Part shown: positions 17,316 through 24,539 of the stretch, in pieces | Position numbering within the stretch: the first letter of the stretch is position 1 | How the letters are laid out: the number at the start of each line of letters is the position of its first letter | Source of the DNA: Flavobacteriia bacterium | Lineage (GTDB): Bacteria; Bacteroidota; Bacteroidia; Flavobacteriales; Flavobacteriaceae | Assembly: GCA_013298525.1 (NCBI GenBank) | Contig: JAAFHW010000007.1 | Span: 1-57,264 of the forward strand | Length of the DNA: 57,264 nt | Reading direction: 5' to 3' | Translations under genes and position numbers: made by a program | The notes under the pieces: model-generated | Databases searched by the model: none | Seen by the model: the letters and a program-made list of their open reading frames with translations, nothing else | Told to the model about the DNA's origin: nothing

Positions 17316-18095
17316 ATGACAAACAACAATCCTATTGGGCTATTTGATTCGGGAATTGGTGGAACTTCTATTTGGAAAGAAATTCATCAATTACTTCCTA
17401 ATGAAGATACCATTTATCTAGCTGATAGTAAAAATGCTCCTTATGGCCAAAAATCTAAAGAGGAAATCATTCATTTAAGTTGTAAAAATACTGAGTTCCT
17501 TCTAAACGAAAACTGCAAAATCATTGTTGTAGCTTGTAATACCGCAACTACAAATGCAATAAAAGAATTACGAGCTAAATATGACATCCCTTTCATTGGA
17601 ATAGAACCTGCTATAAAACCAGCAGCATTACATTCAAAAACACAAAAAATAGGAATCCTTGCCACAAAAGGAACACTAAATAGTGAGCTGTTTTACAAAC
17701 ATGTTGAACAGTTTCAAGACATTCAAGTCATAGAACAAATTGGATTTGGTTTGGTTGAACTAATTGAAAATGGCGAAATAAATTCTAAAGAAATGAAGGC
17801 TTTATTAAAAAAGTATCTAAATCCTATGATGGAATGTAACATAGATTATTTAGTGCTTGGGTGTAGCCACTACCCTTACTTAATCCCTCAAATTAAGAAA
17901 ATTCTACCATCAAAGATTAAAATAATTGATTCTGGAGAAGCAGTTGCCAAGCAAACCAAAAAAATATTAGATGAAAAAGTAGGTTTTAGAGAAATAAATG
18001 AGAAAAGTAAGCAACTTTTTTATACCAATACCAACACAAAAGTACTTATTGAAATTCTTGGAAATAAGTTTAAGGTTTTAGAAAAAGACTTCTAA
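17316..18095 (+). CDS. murI: Glutamate racemase
   Basis: A 259-aa cytosolic enzyme that converts L-glutamate to D-glutamate for peptidoglycan. The N-terminal IGLFDSGIGGTS contains Asp11. The two catalytic cysteines are Cys74 in VVACNTATTNA and Cys183 in LVLGCSHYPYL. Length is normal. It lies right behind the bamA-ompH terminator and has its own TAnnTTTG element. Family members begin just before IGIFDSGIGG, so ATG 17316 is the right start. Confidence 0.96.
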   Translation: MTNNNPIGLFDSGIGGTSIWKEIHQLLPNEDTIYLADSKNAPYGQKSKEEIIHLSCKNTEFLLNENCKIIVVACNTATTNAIKELRAKYDIPFIGIEPAIKPAALHSKTQKIGILATKGTLNSELFYKHVEQFQDIQVIEQIGFGLVELIENGEINSKEMKALLKKYLNPMMECNIDYLVLGCSHYPYLIPQIKKILPSKIKIIDSGEAVAKQTKKILDEKVGFREINEKSKQLFYTNTNTKVLIEILGNKFKVLEKDF

Positions 18096-18141
18096 ATCCC
18101 TTTGCTTTCATAATCTTAGCAAAAGTTAAGCTCAAATAGAG

Positions 18142-18149
18142 TATCTTTG
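18142..18149 (+). promoter_or_regulatory. -7 element of the pseudouridine synthase promoter
   Basis: TATCTTTG matches TAnnTTTG and lies 14 bases before ATG 18164, predicting a 5' leader of only several bases. The -33 element is not clear. Confidence 0.45.
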
Positions 18150-18163
18150 CAAAAAATATAAGC

Positions 18164-19033
18164 ATGAATAATTCTAATAATAAAAAACGAACTGGACCAA
18201 GCAAACCAAGTGGTGATAGAAAAAAATCTACTACAACTTCTAAACCTGCAATGGAAAAACGTTCTCAAAATAGAAAACCCGTAGTTAAAAAAGATTCTCC
18301 AAACGTACCGAAACCAATAAAATCGGATGAAATTCGTTTGAACAAATACATCTCAAATTCTGGTGCTTGCTCTAGAAGAGATGCTGATATTTATATTCAA
18401 TCTGGGAATGTAAAAGTAAATGGAATTGTCGTTACAGAAATGGGACACAAAGTTAAACCTGGTGATGTTGTAAATTTTGACGGAGCCACTTTAATGCCCG
18501 AAAAGAAAGAATATTTTGTTTTAAACAAACCCAAAAACTTCACGACTTCTAATGATGAAGATGGTGACCATAGAAATGTTTTAGAGCTAATAAAAGGCGC
18601 AACAACATCCAAGATGCAACCTATTGGTAGAATGGACAAAAATACCACTGGATTATTAGTTTTTACAAATGATACCGATATCATTAGAAAATTTAGTTTG
18701 CCAAATCAAAAATCTCCAAAAATCTATCAAGTTACCTTAGATAAAAATTTAAAATTTGAAGATTTAGAAAAAATTTCAAAAGGTGTAACATTAGATGGTC
18801 ATAAACTATTTGTAGATGAAATAAGTTACATCGAAAATGAGCCAAAGAATGAAATTGGAATCAAATTAAGAACTCCAAATGTAAAAGTTGTCAGAGCTAT
18901 ATTTGAAAACTACAACTATACAACAATAAAAATTGATCGTGTTGCCTTTGCTGGCTTAACCAAAAAAAATCTGCCAAGAGGAAATTGGAGAGCGCTGACA
19001 GAACAAGAAATAATTAATTTAAAAAATATCTAA
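18164..19033 (+). CDS. RsuA/RluB-family rRNA pseudouridine synthase
   Basis: A 289-aa enzyme. Residues 1-55 are a basic, disordered extension rich in Lys, Ser, Pro and Asn. An S4 RNA-binding domain follows at about 58-105 (IRLNKYISNSGACSRRDAD). The catalytic domain begins YFVLNKPKNF and holds Asp158 in GRMDKNTTGLLVFTND, the conserved pseudouridine synthase motif (usually GRLDxxTxGLL). It probably modifies 23S rRNA as RluB/RluE-like enzymes do, but the exact uridine cannot be told. The stop codon lies inside the stem of its own terminator. Confidence 0.9.
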   Translation: MNNSNNKKRTGPSKPSGDRKKSTTTSKPAMEKRSQNRKPVVKKDSPNVPKPIKSDEIRLNKYISNSGACSRRDADIYIQSGNVKVNGIVVTEMGHKVKPGDVVNFDGATLMPEKKEYFVLNKPKNFTTSNDEDGDHRNVLELIKGATTSKMQPIGRMDKNTTGLLVFTNDTDIIRKFSLPNQKSPKIYQVTLDKNLKFEDLEKISKGVTLDGHKLFVDEISYIENEPKNEIGIKLRTPNVKVVRAIFENYNYTTIKIDRVAFAGLTKKNLPRGNWRALTEQEIINLKNI

Positions 19034-19056
19034 CCAGGCAAAAGCTTGGTTTTTTT
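19032..19056 (+). terminator. Terminator overlapping the pseudouridine synthase stop codon
   Basis: The stem AACCAGGC (19032-19039) pairs with GCTTGGTT (19044-19051) with one G-T pair and an AAAA loop, then a run of T. The left arm includes the last two bases of the stop codon TAA. Confidence 0.85.
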
Positions 19057-19062
19057 ATCCCT

Positions 19063-19425
19063 ATGACAACTCAGAAAAATTTATCTATAGCTCATGCTTG
19101 GTTTGAAGCATTTAATACTCATAATTTAGAAAAATTACTTTCCTTATATGATAATGATGCAGAACATTTTAGCCCAAAATTAAAAATTAGACATCCAGAA
19201 ACAAACGGACTAGTAAGAGGACAAGATGCACTAAGAACATGGTGGCAAGATGCTTTTGAACGATTGCCAAGTTTGCAATATAAAGTAACTTCTCTAACAG
19301 CAAATTCTGACAGAGTATTTATGGAATATATAAGAAATGTAGATAACGAAGAAGCCATGTTAGTTGCAGAAGTTTTAGAAATAAAAGAAGGGTTAATAGT
19401 TGCTTCAAGGGTATATCATGGCTAA
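19063..19425 (+). CDS. SnoaL-like / NTF2-fold protein
   Basis: A 120-aa cytosolic protein with the SnoaL-like polyketide-cyclase fold pattern: AHAWFEAFNTHNLEKLLSLY at the N-terminus, a His-rich turn, GQDALRTWWQDAFERLPSLQ, and a final beta-rich half ending in VASRVYHG. Family members include cyclases, isomerases and many proteins of unknown role, and the substrate cannot be deduced. It begins 7 bases after the T-run of the upstream terminator, so it needs its own promoter or reads through. It stands alone. Confidence 0.75.
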   Translation: MTTQKNLSIAHAWFEAFNTHNLEKLLSLYDNDAEHFSPKLKIRHPETNGLVRGQDALRTWWQDAFERLPSLQYKVTSLTANSDRVFMEYIRNVDNEEAMLVAEVLEIKEGLIVASRVYHG

Positions 19426-19526
19426 AATTATGCAAAACAGCTAATTGTCGCAATATTTCTATAAAACAAAATACTATTGTATTTATAAATTTTGTAATTT
19501 TATTCCTTTAACCAAATAAATAAATT

Positions 19527-19727
19527 ATGGCAGTATTAAAAGTAATCGAAGTACTTGCAAGCTCAGAAAAAAGCTGGGAAGATGCAACACAAAAAGCAGT
19601 TGAACAAGCAGCAAAATCATTAAAACACATTCGTTCAGTTTATGTTCAAGAACATAGTGCTGCTGTAAAAGACGGAAAAGTAACAGAATACAGAGTAAAT
19701 TTAAAACTTACTTTCGAAATTGAATAA
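19527..19727 (+). CDS. Dodecin family flavin-binding protein
   Basis: A 66-aa protein with the whole dodecin pattern: VLKVIEVLASSEKSWEDATQ, a helix ending SLKHIRSVYVQEH, and the C-terminal strand TEYRVNLKLTFEIE. Dodecins form hollow 12-mers that bind flavins (or CoA) in the cytoplasm as storage or quenching proteins. In better known dodecins an aromatic Trp stacks on the flavin near the strand after the helix; here that place holds Tyr39. ATG 19527. A weak TAnnTTTG-like sequence precedes it. A LEA-like gene follows 37 bases downstream and may be co-expressed. Confidence 0.92.
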   Translation: MAVLKVIEVLASSEKSWEDATQKAVEQAAKSLKHIRSVYVQEHSAAVKDGKVTEYRVNLKLTFEIE

Positions 19728-19764
19728 TCAATAATAATTTTAACCAAAACAAAAAATAGAAACT

Positions 19765-20154
19765 ATGGGATTAGGAGGATTTTTTAAAAACCTATTTGGT
19801 TCGGCCAAAGAAAAAGTAAGTGAAGTTGCTGATAAAGCTGAAGATTTTGCTGAAGAAGCAATTGAAAAAGTAAAAGAAACAGCTGCACCTTTAGTAGAAA
19901 AAGCTGAAGAATATGCAGAAATTGCAAAAGAAAAAGTAGCAGAATATGTTCCAGCTGCAAGTGAAGCAATTGAGAACGCTGTTGATACTGTAAAAGAAAA
20001 AGCAGGCGAACTTGCTGATAAAGCAGAAGAAATGGCTGGAAATGCTGTTGATACTGTAAAAGAAAAAGTTAACTCGTTTACAAATGACGCAGAAGAAGCA
20101 GCACCAGTTGCTCCAGCAGAAGACGCAAATAGAGTTGAAGAAGATGCTGATTAA
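19765..20154 (+). CDS. Acidic Ala/Glu/Lys-rich helical protein, LEA (group 3)-like, 129 aa
   Basis: After a hydrophobic, Gly-rich start (MGLGGFFKNLFG) the protein is one long amphipathic helix built of 11-residue repeats such as EKVKETAAPLV, EKVSEVADKAE and DTVKEKAGELA. The segment NAVDTVKEK recurs at 71-79 and 93-101, exactly two hendecads apart. There is no Cys or Trp and the tail is acidic (EEDAD). This resembles group 3 LEA/YtxH-type stress proteins that coat membranes or protect enzymes during drying or freezing. The assignment is by composition and repeat period only. It follows dodecin closely and ends before a hairpin. Confidence 0.65.
   Translation: MGLGGFFKNLFGSAKEKVSEVADKAEDFAEEAIEKVKETAAPLVEKAEEYAEIAKEKVAEYVPAASEAIENAVDTVKEKAGELADKAEEMAGNAVDTVKEKVNSFTNDAEEAAPVAPAEDANRVEEDAD
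19978..20068 (+). repeat. 25-bp direct repeat inside the LEA-like gene
   Basis: The same 25 bases, coding for AVDTVKEK, occur at 19978-20002 and 20044-20068, 66 bp apart (22 codons). The identity at the DNA level points to a recent internal duplication of two hendecads. Confidence 0.8.
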
Positions 20155-20168
20155 TTTTGGAAAAAAGC

Positions 20169-20176
20169 TATATTTG
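20169..20176 (+). promoter_or_regulatory. -7 element upstream of mscS
   Basis: TATATTTG, an exact TAnnTTTG, lies between the LEA-like gene and the hairpin at 20186. A transcript from it would begin near 20182, directly in front of the hairpin. Confidence 0.45.
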
Positions 20177-20185
20177 TAAAAATTT

Positions 20186-20213
20186 AAATCACACTTTTTA
20201 GTGTGATTTTTTT
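20186..20213 (+). terminator. Hairpin terminator/leader hairpin before mscS
   Basis: A 10-bp stem (AAATCACACT with AGTGTGATTT, 20186-20195/20200-20209), a TTTT loop and a T-run to 20213. It looks like the terminator of the LEA-like gene, yet it ends three bases before the mscS ATG and follows a TAnnTTTG element. Confidence 0.8.
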
Positions 20214-20216
20214 ATT

Positions 20217-21041
20217 ATGGAAAAAACACTTCACATCAACAGTTTAGAAGAATACACAAAGCAATTTTTTGATGTATTAATTAGTTATTCGCCAAAGTTA
20301 ATTTCAGCATTCATCATTCTTTTTGTTGGAATTTATGTAATTCGATTTATTAATCGATTGGTTAAGAAATTAATGGTTCAACGTGAGTTAGACCCAACGC
20401 TTTCAAAGTTTTTAGCCGATATTTTAAATTGGGTTTTACGAGTTTTGTTATTTGTAACTTTCATTTCAAAACTTGGAATAGAAACTTCATCATTTGTAGC
20501 AATTTTAGGAGCTGCAGGTTTGGCTGTAGGTCTCTCACTTCAAGGTTCTTTATCTAATTTTGCAGGTGGAATGTTGATTATTCTTTTCAAACCATTTAGA
20601 GTTGGAGATACTATCGAAGCACAAGGTGTAATTGGAACAGTAACAGAAATTCAAATATTTGTAACCAAACTTATTTCAGCTAATAATCAAACCATTTTTA
20701 TTCCAAATGGAATTTTATCGAATGGAATCATTACAAACTTTTCTGTTGAAGGAATGAGACGTGTAGATTTGGTATTTTCACTTTCTTATGAAACCAACAT
20801 CAAAGAAGCTAAAGAAGTTGTCTTAGAAGTAATGAAAAGCCATTCTAAAGTTTTGAAAAATCCAGAACCTATAGTTGTTGTAAAAGATTTGTCTGATAGC
20901 GCCATTCACTTAGCAATTCGTCCTTGGTCTAAAAACGAAGATTTTGGTGAAGTTTCCTCAGATATTTTGGAAAATTGTAAAGCCGCGTTTGATAAAAAGG
21001 GAATAATAATCCAACCTTTTGTAAGAGAAAATTCTAAGTAG
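20217..21041 (+). CDS. Small-conductance mechanosensitive channel (MscS family)
   Basis: A 274-aa inner-membrane channel of standard MscS size. There are three helices: about 24-45, 68-86 and the pore helix from 92 onward with the Gly/Ala-rich pattern GAAGLAVGLSLQGSLSNFAGG (98-118). The beta domain with FKPFRVGDTIEAQG and IPNGILSNGIITN follows. It opens under membrane tension to release solutes during hypo-osmotic shock. ATG 20217 lies three bases after a hairpin T-run. Its end overlaps the end of tsaB on the other strand by 8 bases. Confidence 0.92.
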   Translation: MEKTLHINSLEEYTKQFFDVLISYSPKLISAFIILFVGIYVIRFINRLVKKLMVQRELDPTLSKFLADILNWVLRVLLFVTFISKLGIETSSFVAILGAAGLAVGLSLQGSLSNFAGGMLIILFKPFRVGDTIEAQGVIGTVTEIQIFVTKLISANNQTIFIPNGILSNGIITNFSVEGMRRVDLVFSLSYETNIKEAKEVVLEVMKSHSKVLKNPEPIVVVKDLSDSAIHLAIRPWSKNEDFGEVSSDILENCKAAFDKKGIIIQPFVRENSK

Positions 21042-21702
21042 ATTTGGTTTGTAACATGAAATCTTTCAAATAATAAGGTTCAAAATAAGCCACATCTTCA
21101 AAAGAATTATTTAGAAATTTCTTATACGAAATCGCACTCATTTCCTTGGCTGAAGGATAAAAAATAGTATCAACAAAGTTAAAATTAGATTTTGATACTA
21201 TCGTTTTTGCTTTTTCATTACTATCACCAACGAAATAAACAGTATCATCAATATCAGAAAAACTAGAATCGGTAAGAATTTCAGCTTGAACTTCTCTTAT
21301 CATTTCTTTTTTTGAATTAAAAATAGCGCTATAAACTTCCATTCTTCGTGCATCAATCATCGGAATGATAATACCTTTTTCTATTTGCAATTGATTTGCT
21401 AAAACCGTCAATGTATCAACTGAAATCAATGGTATTTCTAATGCGTAACATAATCCTTTAGCCGCTGAAACTCCAATTCGCAATCCTGTATATGAACCAG
21501 GTCCTTGGCTTACTGCAACAGCACTTAAATCAGAAAATGTTATACCAGCTTCCTTTATAATCTCTTCAATAAATAGGTGCAATTTTTCTGCATGAGAAAA
21601 GCCTTGTTCAGCCATTTCTTTACATAAAATAGTTTCACCGTTTTTGGCTAAAGCCACAGAACAGTTTTTAGTAGCCGTTTCAATATTAAGAATGTAACCC
21701 AT
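21034..21702 (-). CDS. tsaB: tRNA threonylcarbamoyladenosine biosynthesis protein TsaB
   Basis: A 222-aa inactive paralogue of TsaD that forms part of the complex making t6A37 in ANN-decoding tRNAs. The N-terminal ILNIETATKNCSVAL and the core VSQGPGSYTGLRIGVSAAKGLCYAL are diagnostic for TsaB. It shows the ASKHA fold without the metal-binding His pair of TsaD. ATG start at 21702; convergent with mscS (8-base overlap). It lies 23 bases downstream of the efflux adaptor gene on the same strand and may be read from its promoter. Confidence 0.93.
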   Translation of the reverse strand: MGYILNIETATKNCSVALAKNGETILCKEMAEQGFSHAEKLHLFIEEIIKEAGITFSDLSAVAVSQGPGSYTGLRIGVSAAKGLCYALEIPLISVDTLTVLANQLQIEKGIIIPMIDARRMEVYSAIFNSKKEMIREVQAEILTDSSFSDIDDTVYFVGDSNEKAKTIVSKSNFNFVDTIFYPSAKEMSAISYKKFLNNSFEDVAYFEPYYLKDFMLQTKST

Positions 21703-21725
21703 TTAAAAGATAATCTTTTTAAGTT

Positions 21726-23021
21726 CTATTTTTTTGCTTCTTCTTTCTTAGCAGTGATTTTAACTTTATCACCAGAATTTAGATTTTTAGAAACAGTAAC
21801 ATAAGGACCAACGATTACTTCATCACCTTTTTGAAGTCCAGAGATGATTTCAATATTAGTATCATCTTGGATTCCAGTTTTTACCACTCTTATTTTAGCT
21901 TTATCGCCTACTTTTACAAAAACACATTCTAGTTTTTTATCCGACTTAGCTTTAACTTTATTATCCTCTTCTCCATCTTCAACTTCAAACTTTTTAGTTG
22001 CCGTTGTATCCGATTTTATAACTACAGAGCTAATTGGCACACCAATAACTTTTTCTTTTCTTGTAGTAATGATATCAACAGTAGCTGTCATTCCAGGTCT
22101 AAAAGGCGAATAAGTATCTGGTTTTCCTTCTATCAAATCTAAATACGATTCTTTTAAAATTCTAACTTTAACTTTAAAATTTGTTACTTGATCGGCTGTT
22201 GTAGTTGAGCTAGCAGAGTTAGAAATACTTGTAACAATTCCTTTAAACTCTTTTTTCAAATAAGCATCAACCTGAATATTAGTTTCGTCACCTATGTTGA
22301 TTTTAACGATATCATTTTCGTTGACATCAACTTCAACTTCCATATTGTTTAAATTGGCAACTCTTAAAATTTCTGTTCCTGTCATTTGTTGGGTTCCTAA
22401 AACTCTTTCACCCAATTCTACATTCAGCATAGAAATTGTACCATCAGCTGGAGCATAAATTGTAGTTCTTCCTAAGTTATCCTTTGCTTCTTTTACAGTT
22501 GCGTTAGCACTTTGAACGTTATAATAAGCCGATTGTTTACTAGCTTTTGCCACTTCAAATGAAGCAATAGCTTTATCCCAATCTGAACGAGAAATAATTC
22601 CTTTTTCGTACAATGATTTGTTTCTATCATAATTGGCTTGAGCTTCTTTGAAAGAGGCATCGGCTTGACTTAATCCAGCTTTAGTTCCAGAATAATTTGA
22701 AACAGAACGATTCAAACCAGAAGTATATAAATCAGGATTAATTTTTACTAATAAATCACCTTTTTTAACCACTTGACCTTCTTTTACAGGCAAAGCAATA
22801 ATTTCTCCAGAAACTTCAGAAGATATTTTTACTTCAATTTCTGGCTGAATTTTTCCAGTTGCAGATACTGTTTCTATAATAGTTATTTCGTCAACTTTGG
22901 CAGTTTCAACTTCTGTAGAATTATCTCTATCACCAAAAACACCAGCTTTTGATAAGGCTACTAATAAAACTACTAATCCTAAAATAACTCCAGTTATTAT
23001 GTAAATTTTCTTTTTTGACAT
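21726..23021 (-). CDS. Efflux periplasmic adaptor (HlyD/MacA-type membrane fusion protein)
   Basis: A 431-aa protein with one N-terminal transmembrane helix (KIYIITGVILGLVVLLVAL). A biotinyl-lipoyl-like half (SATGKIQPEIEVKISSEVSG, VKEGQVVKKGDLLVKINPD) and a coiled-coil hairpin (about 105-185) follow, then the second lipoyl half (IYAPADGTISM), a beta-barrel domain and a membrane-proximal domain. It bridges an inner-membrane pump to TolC. I took ATG 23021; a TTG six codons upstream would overlap tolC. The tolC gene lies directly upstream, but no MacB-type ABC or RND pump gene is next to them. Confidence 0.9.
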   Translation of the reverse strand: MSKKKIYIITGVILGLVVLLVALSKAGVFGDRDNSTEVETAKVDEITIIETVSATGKIQPEIEVKISSEVSGEIIALPVKEGQVVKKGDLLVKINPDLYTSGLNRSVSNYSGTKAGLSQADASFKEAQANYDRNKSLYEKGIISRSDWDKAIASFEVAKASKQSAYYNVQSANATVKEAKDNLGRTTIYAPADGTISMLNVELGERVLGTQQMTGTEILRVANLNNMEVEVDVNENDIVKINIGDETNIQVDAYLKKEFKGIVTSISNSASSTTTADQVTNFKVKVRILKESYLDLIEGKPDTYSPFRPGMTATVDIITTRKEKVIGVPISSVVIKSDTTATKKFEVEDGEEDNKVKAKSDKKLECVFVKVGDKAKIRVVKTGIQDDTNIEIISGLQKGDEVIVGPYVTVSKNLNSGDKVKITAKKEEAKK

Positions 23022-23025
23022 GATC

Positions 23026-24399
23026 TTATTTATTTTCAATTATTGGAATTCCAAAATAAAACTCCACTACTTTAACTTTAAAAATGTAATCGTATTTAGT
23101 TCTTATTACTTCTGATTGCGCGTTAGCATATAATAATTGTGCTTGATTGTAATCAAAACTATTCATCATGCCCACAGCATACTTTTCTTTAGCATAATTA
23201 AAAGCTTCTTTACGAGCATCAAGCGTTATAGTTGCTGACTCGTATGCATTAAGAGCTCCTTTAGCATCTGTAATTGCTGTGTAAACATTTCGTTCTAAAT
23301 CTAATGTAGCTTGTTTTTCAACTGTCTTAGAACGCTCTAAAGCAATTTTTGAACGCTCAACATTATTCTTGATTGACAAACCATTCAGTATCGGAATATT
23401 CAATTGCATTCCAAAATTATGCCCTTTATTGTTACTAAATTGATCAAAGAAGGGAAGTGCACCTGCTGTATATGGAAAGCCCGAGCTATCAAATAATACT
23501 CTATCTGCATAACTAACTCTTGAACTAAAACTATAAAATCCAGATAAACTTGGTTGAAAAGCTCCTTTGGCAATTTTTACATCTTTTTCGGCTATTTCTA
23601 GATTTGTTTTGGCTATTTTTAACTCTACACGTTCTTGTTTTGCTTTTGCAATGATAGCTTCAGGTGTTTCTAACATTGTAGCGCTAGGTTTTACTTCATA
23701 ATCAGCATCAGCAATATCAAAATCTTTAAAATCATCTAATTGTAGCAACTGTGCTAAACTCAATTTTGATAAAAACAATGTGTTTTCAGCCGCAACAACT
23801 CTTTGTTTATCTGCAGCTACTGTTGCCTTTACATCTAATAAGTCACCTCTTGGAACAACACCAGATGCAACAAGTTCTTCACTTCTTTTTTGCTGCTTTT
23901 CATCATTTGCTAATTGTTCTTTTTGAACTTTAAGATTCTCTTTATTGAAAAGAATTTGAAGAAAAGCGTTAGCAACATTTAGAGAAATATCATCTTTCAT
24001 TTTGGTCAGTTGATACTGAGAAGATAAAATTGAAAGATTAGCTCTACGAAGTCTGTTTTGATTTTGCAATCCATTATAGATATCAATACTTGAATTTAAA
24101 CCTGCAGAGGTAAATTGTGTAGTTTGATTCTGTAGTAAACCTGTTGTAATATTTTGATTTAAACCAATATTCCAAGAGTGTGAAGCATTGGCATTAATTG
24201 TTGGTAAAAAATTTCCAATAGCATCTTTCTTAGAAATTGCAGTTGTTTGCGCATCTAAATCGGTTTGTTTTATGCTAATATTATTTTTTAAAGCATAATC
24301 AACACATTCTTGTATAGTCCATTTTTTTGATTGAGCTTGGGATGAAAATCCGAAAACTAGAGCAAAAAGGAAAATTATTTTAAAACCTACGTTTTTCAT
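23026..24399 (-). CDS. TolC-family outer-membrane channel
   Basis: A 457-aa secreted protein. The signal peptide is cleaved after SSQAQ, then WTIQECVDYALKNNISIKQTDLD, the standard TolC start, is followed by two long-helix/strand repeats, each with YN- or NG-containing turns (IYNGLQNQNRLRRA, PILNGLSIKNNVERS). It forms the trimeric exit duct for efflux or type I-like export. ATG 24399 is preferred to a TTG five codons upstream. It is followed within 4 bases by the adaptor gene and preceded by a promoter-like sequence divergent from the DUF4403 gene. Confidence 0.92.
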   Translation of the reverse strand: MKNVGFKIIFLFALVFGFSSQAQSKKWTIQECVDYALKNNISIKQTDLDAQTTAISKKDAIGNFLPTINANASHSWNIGLNQNITTGLLQNQTTQFTSAGLNSSIDIYNGLQNQNRLRRANLSILSSQYQLTKMKDDISLNVANAFLQILFNKENLKVQKEQLANDEKQQKRSEELVASGVVPRGDLLDVKATVAADKQRVVAAENTLFLSKLSLAQLLQLDDFKDFDIADADYEVKPSATMLETPEAIIAKAKQERVELKIAKTNLEIAEKDVKIAKGAFQPSLSGFYSFSSRVSYADRVLFDSSGFPYTAGALPFFDQFSNNKGHNFGMQLNIPILNGLSIKNNVERSKIALERSKTVEKQATLDLERNVYTAITDAKGALNAYESATITLDARKEAFNYAKEKYAVGMMNSFDYNQAQLLYANAQSEVIRTKYDYIFKVKVVEFYFGIPIIENK

Positions 24400-24433
24400 G
24401 TTTATTTTAATCAATAGTTAAAATACAATAATG

Positions 24434-24462
24434 CAAATTTAAGCGTTTTATAATCAAAACAA
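24434..24462 (-). promoter_or_regulatory. Promoter of the tolC-adaptor operon
   Basis: On the minus strand TTG (24460-24462 complement), an 18-base spacer and TAAATTTG (24434-24441 complement) fit the Bacteroidota promoter pattern. The expected transcript start is near 24428, about 29 bases before the tolC ATG. Confidence 0.6.
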
Positions 24463-24539
24463 TTAAATTAACATATTCTTATCTGACGTTAAATTACTTT
24501 TTTTGTTACATTCACACCCAAATAAATTTTGATTTAAAA

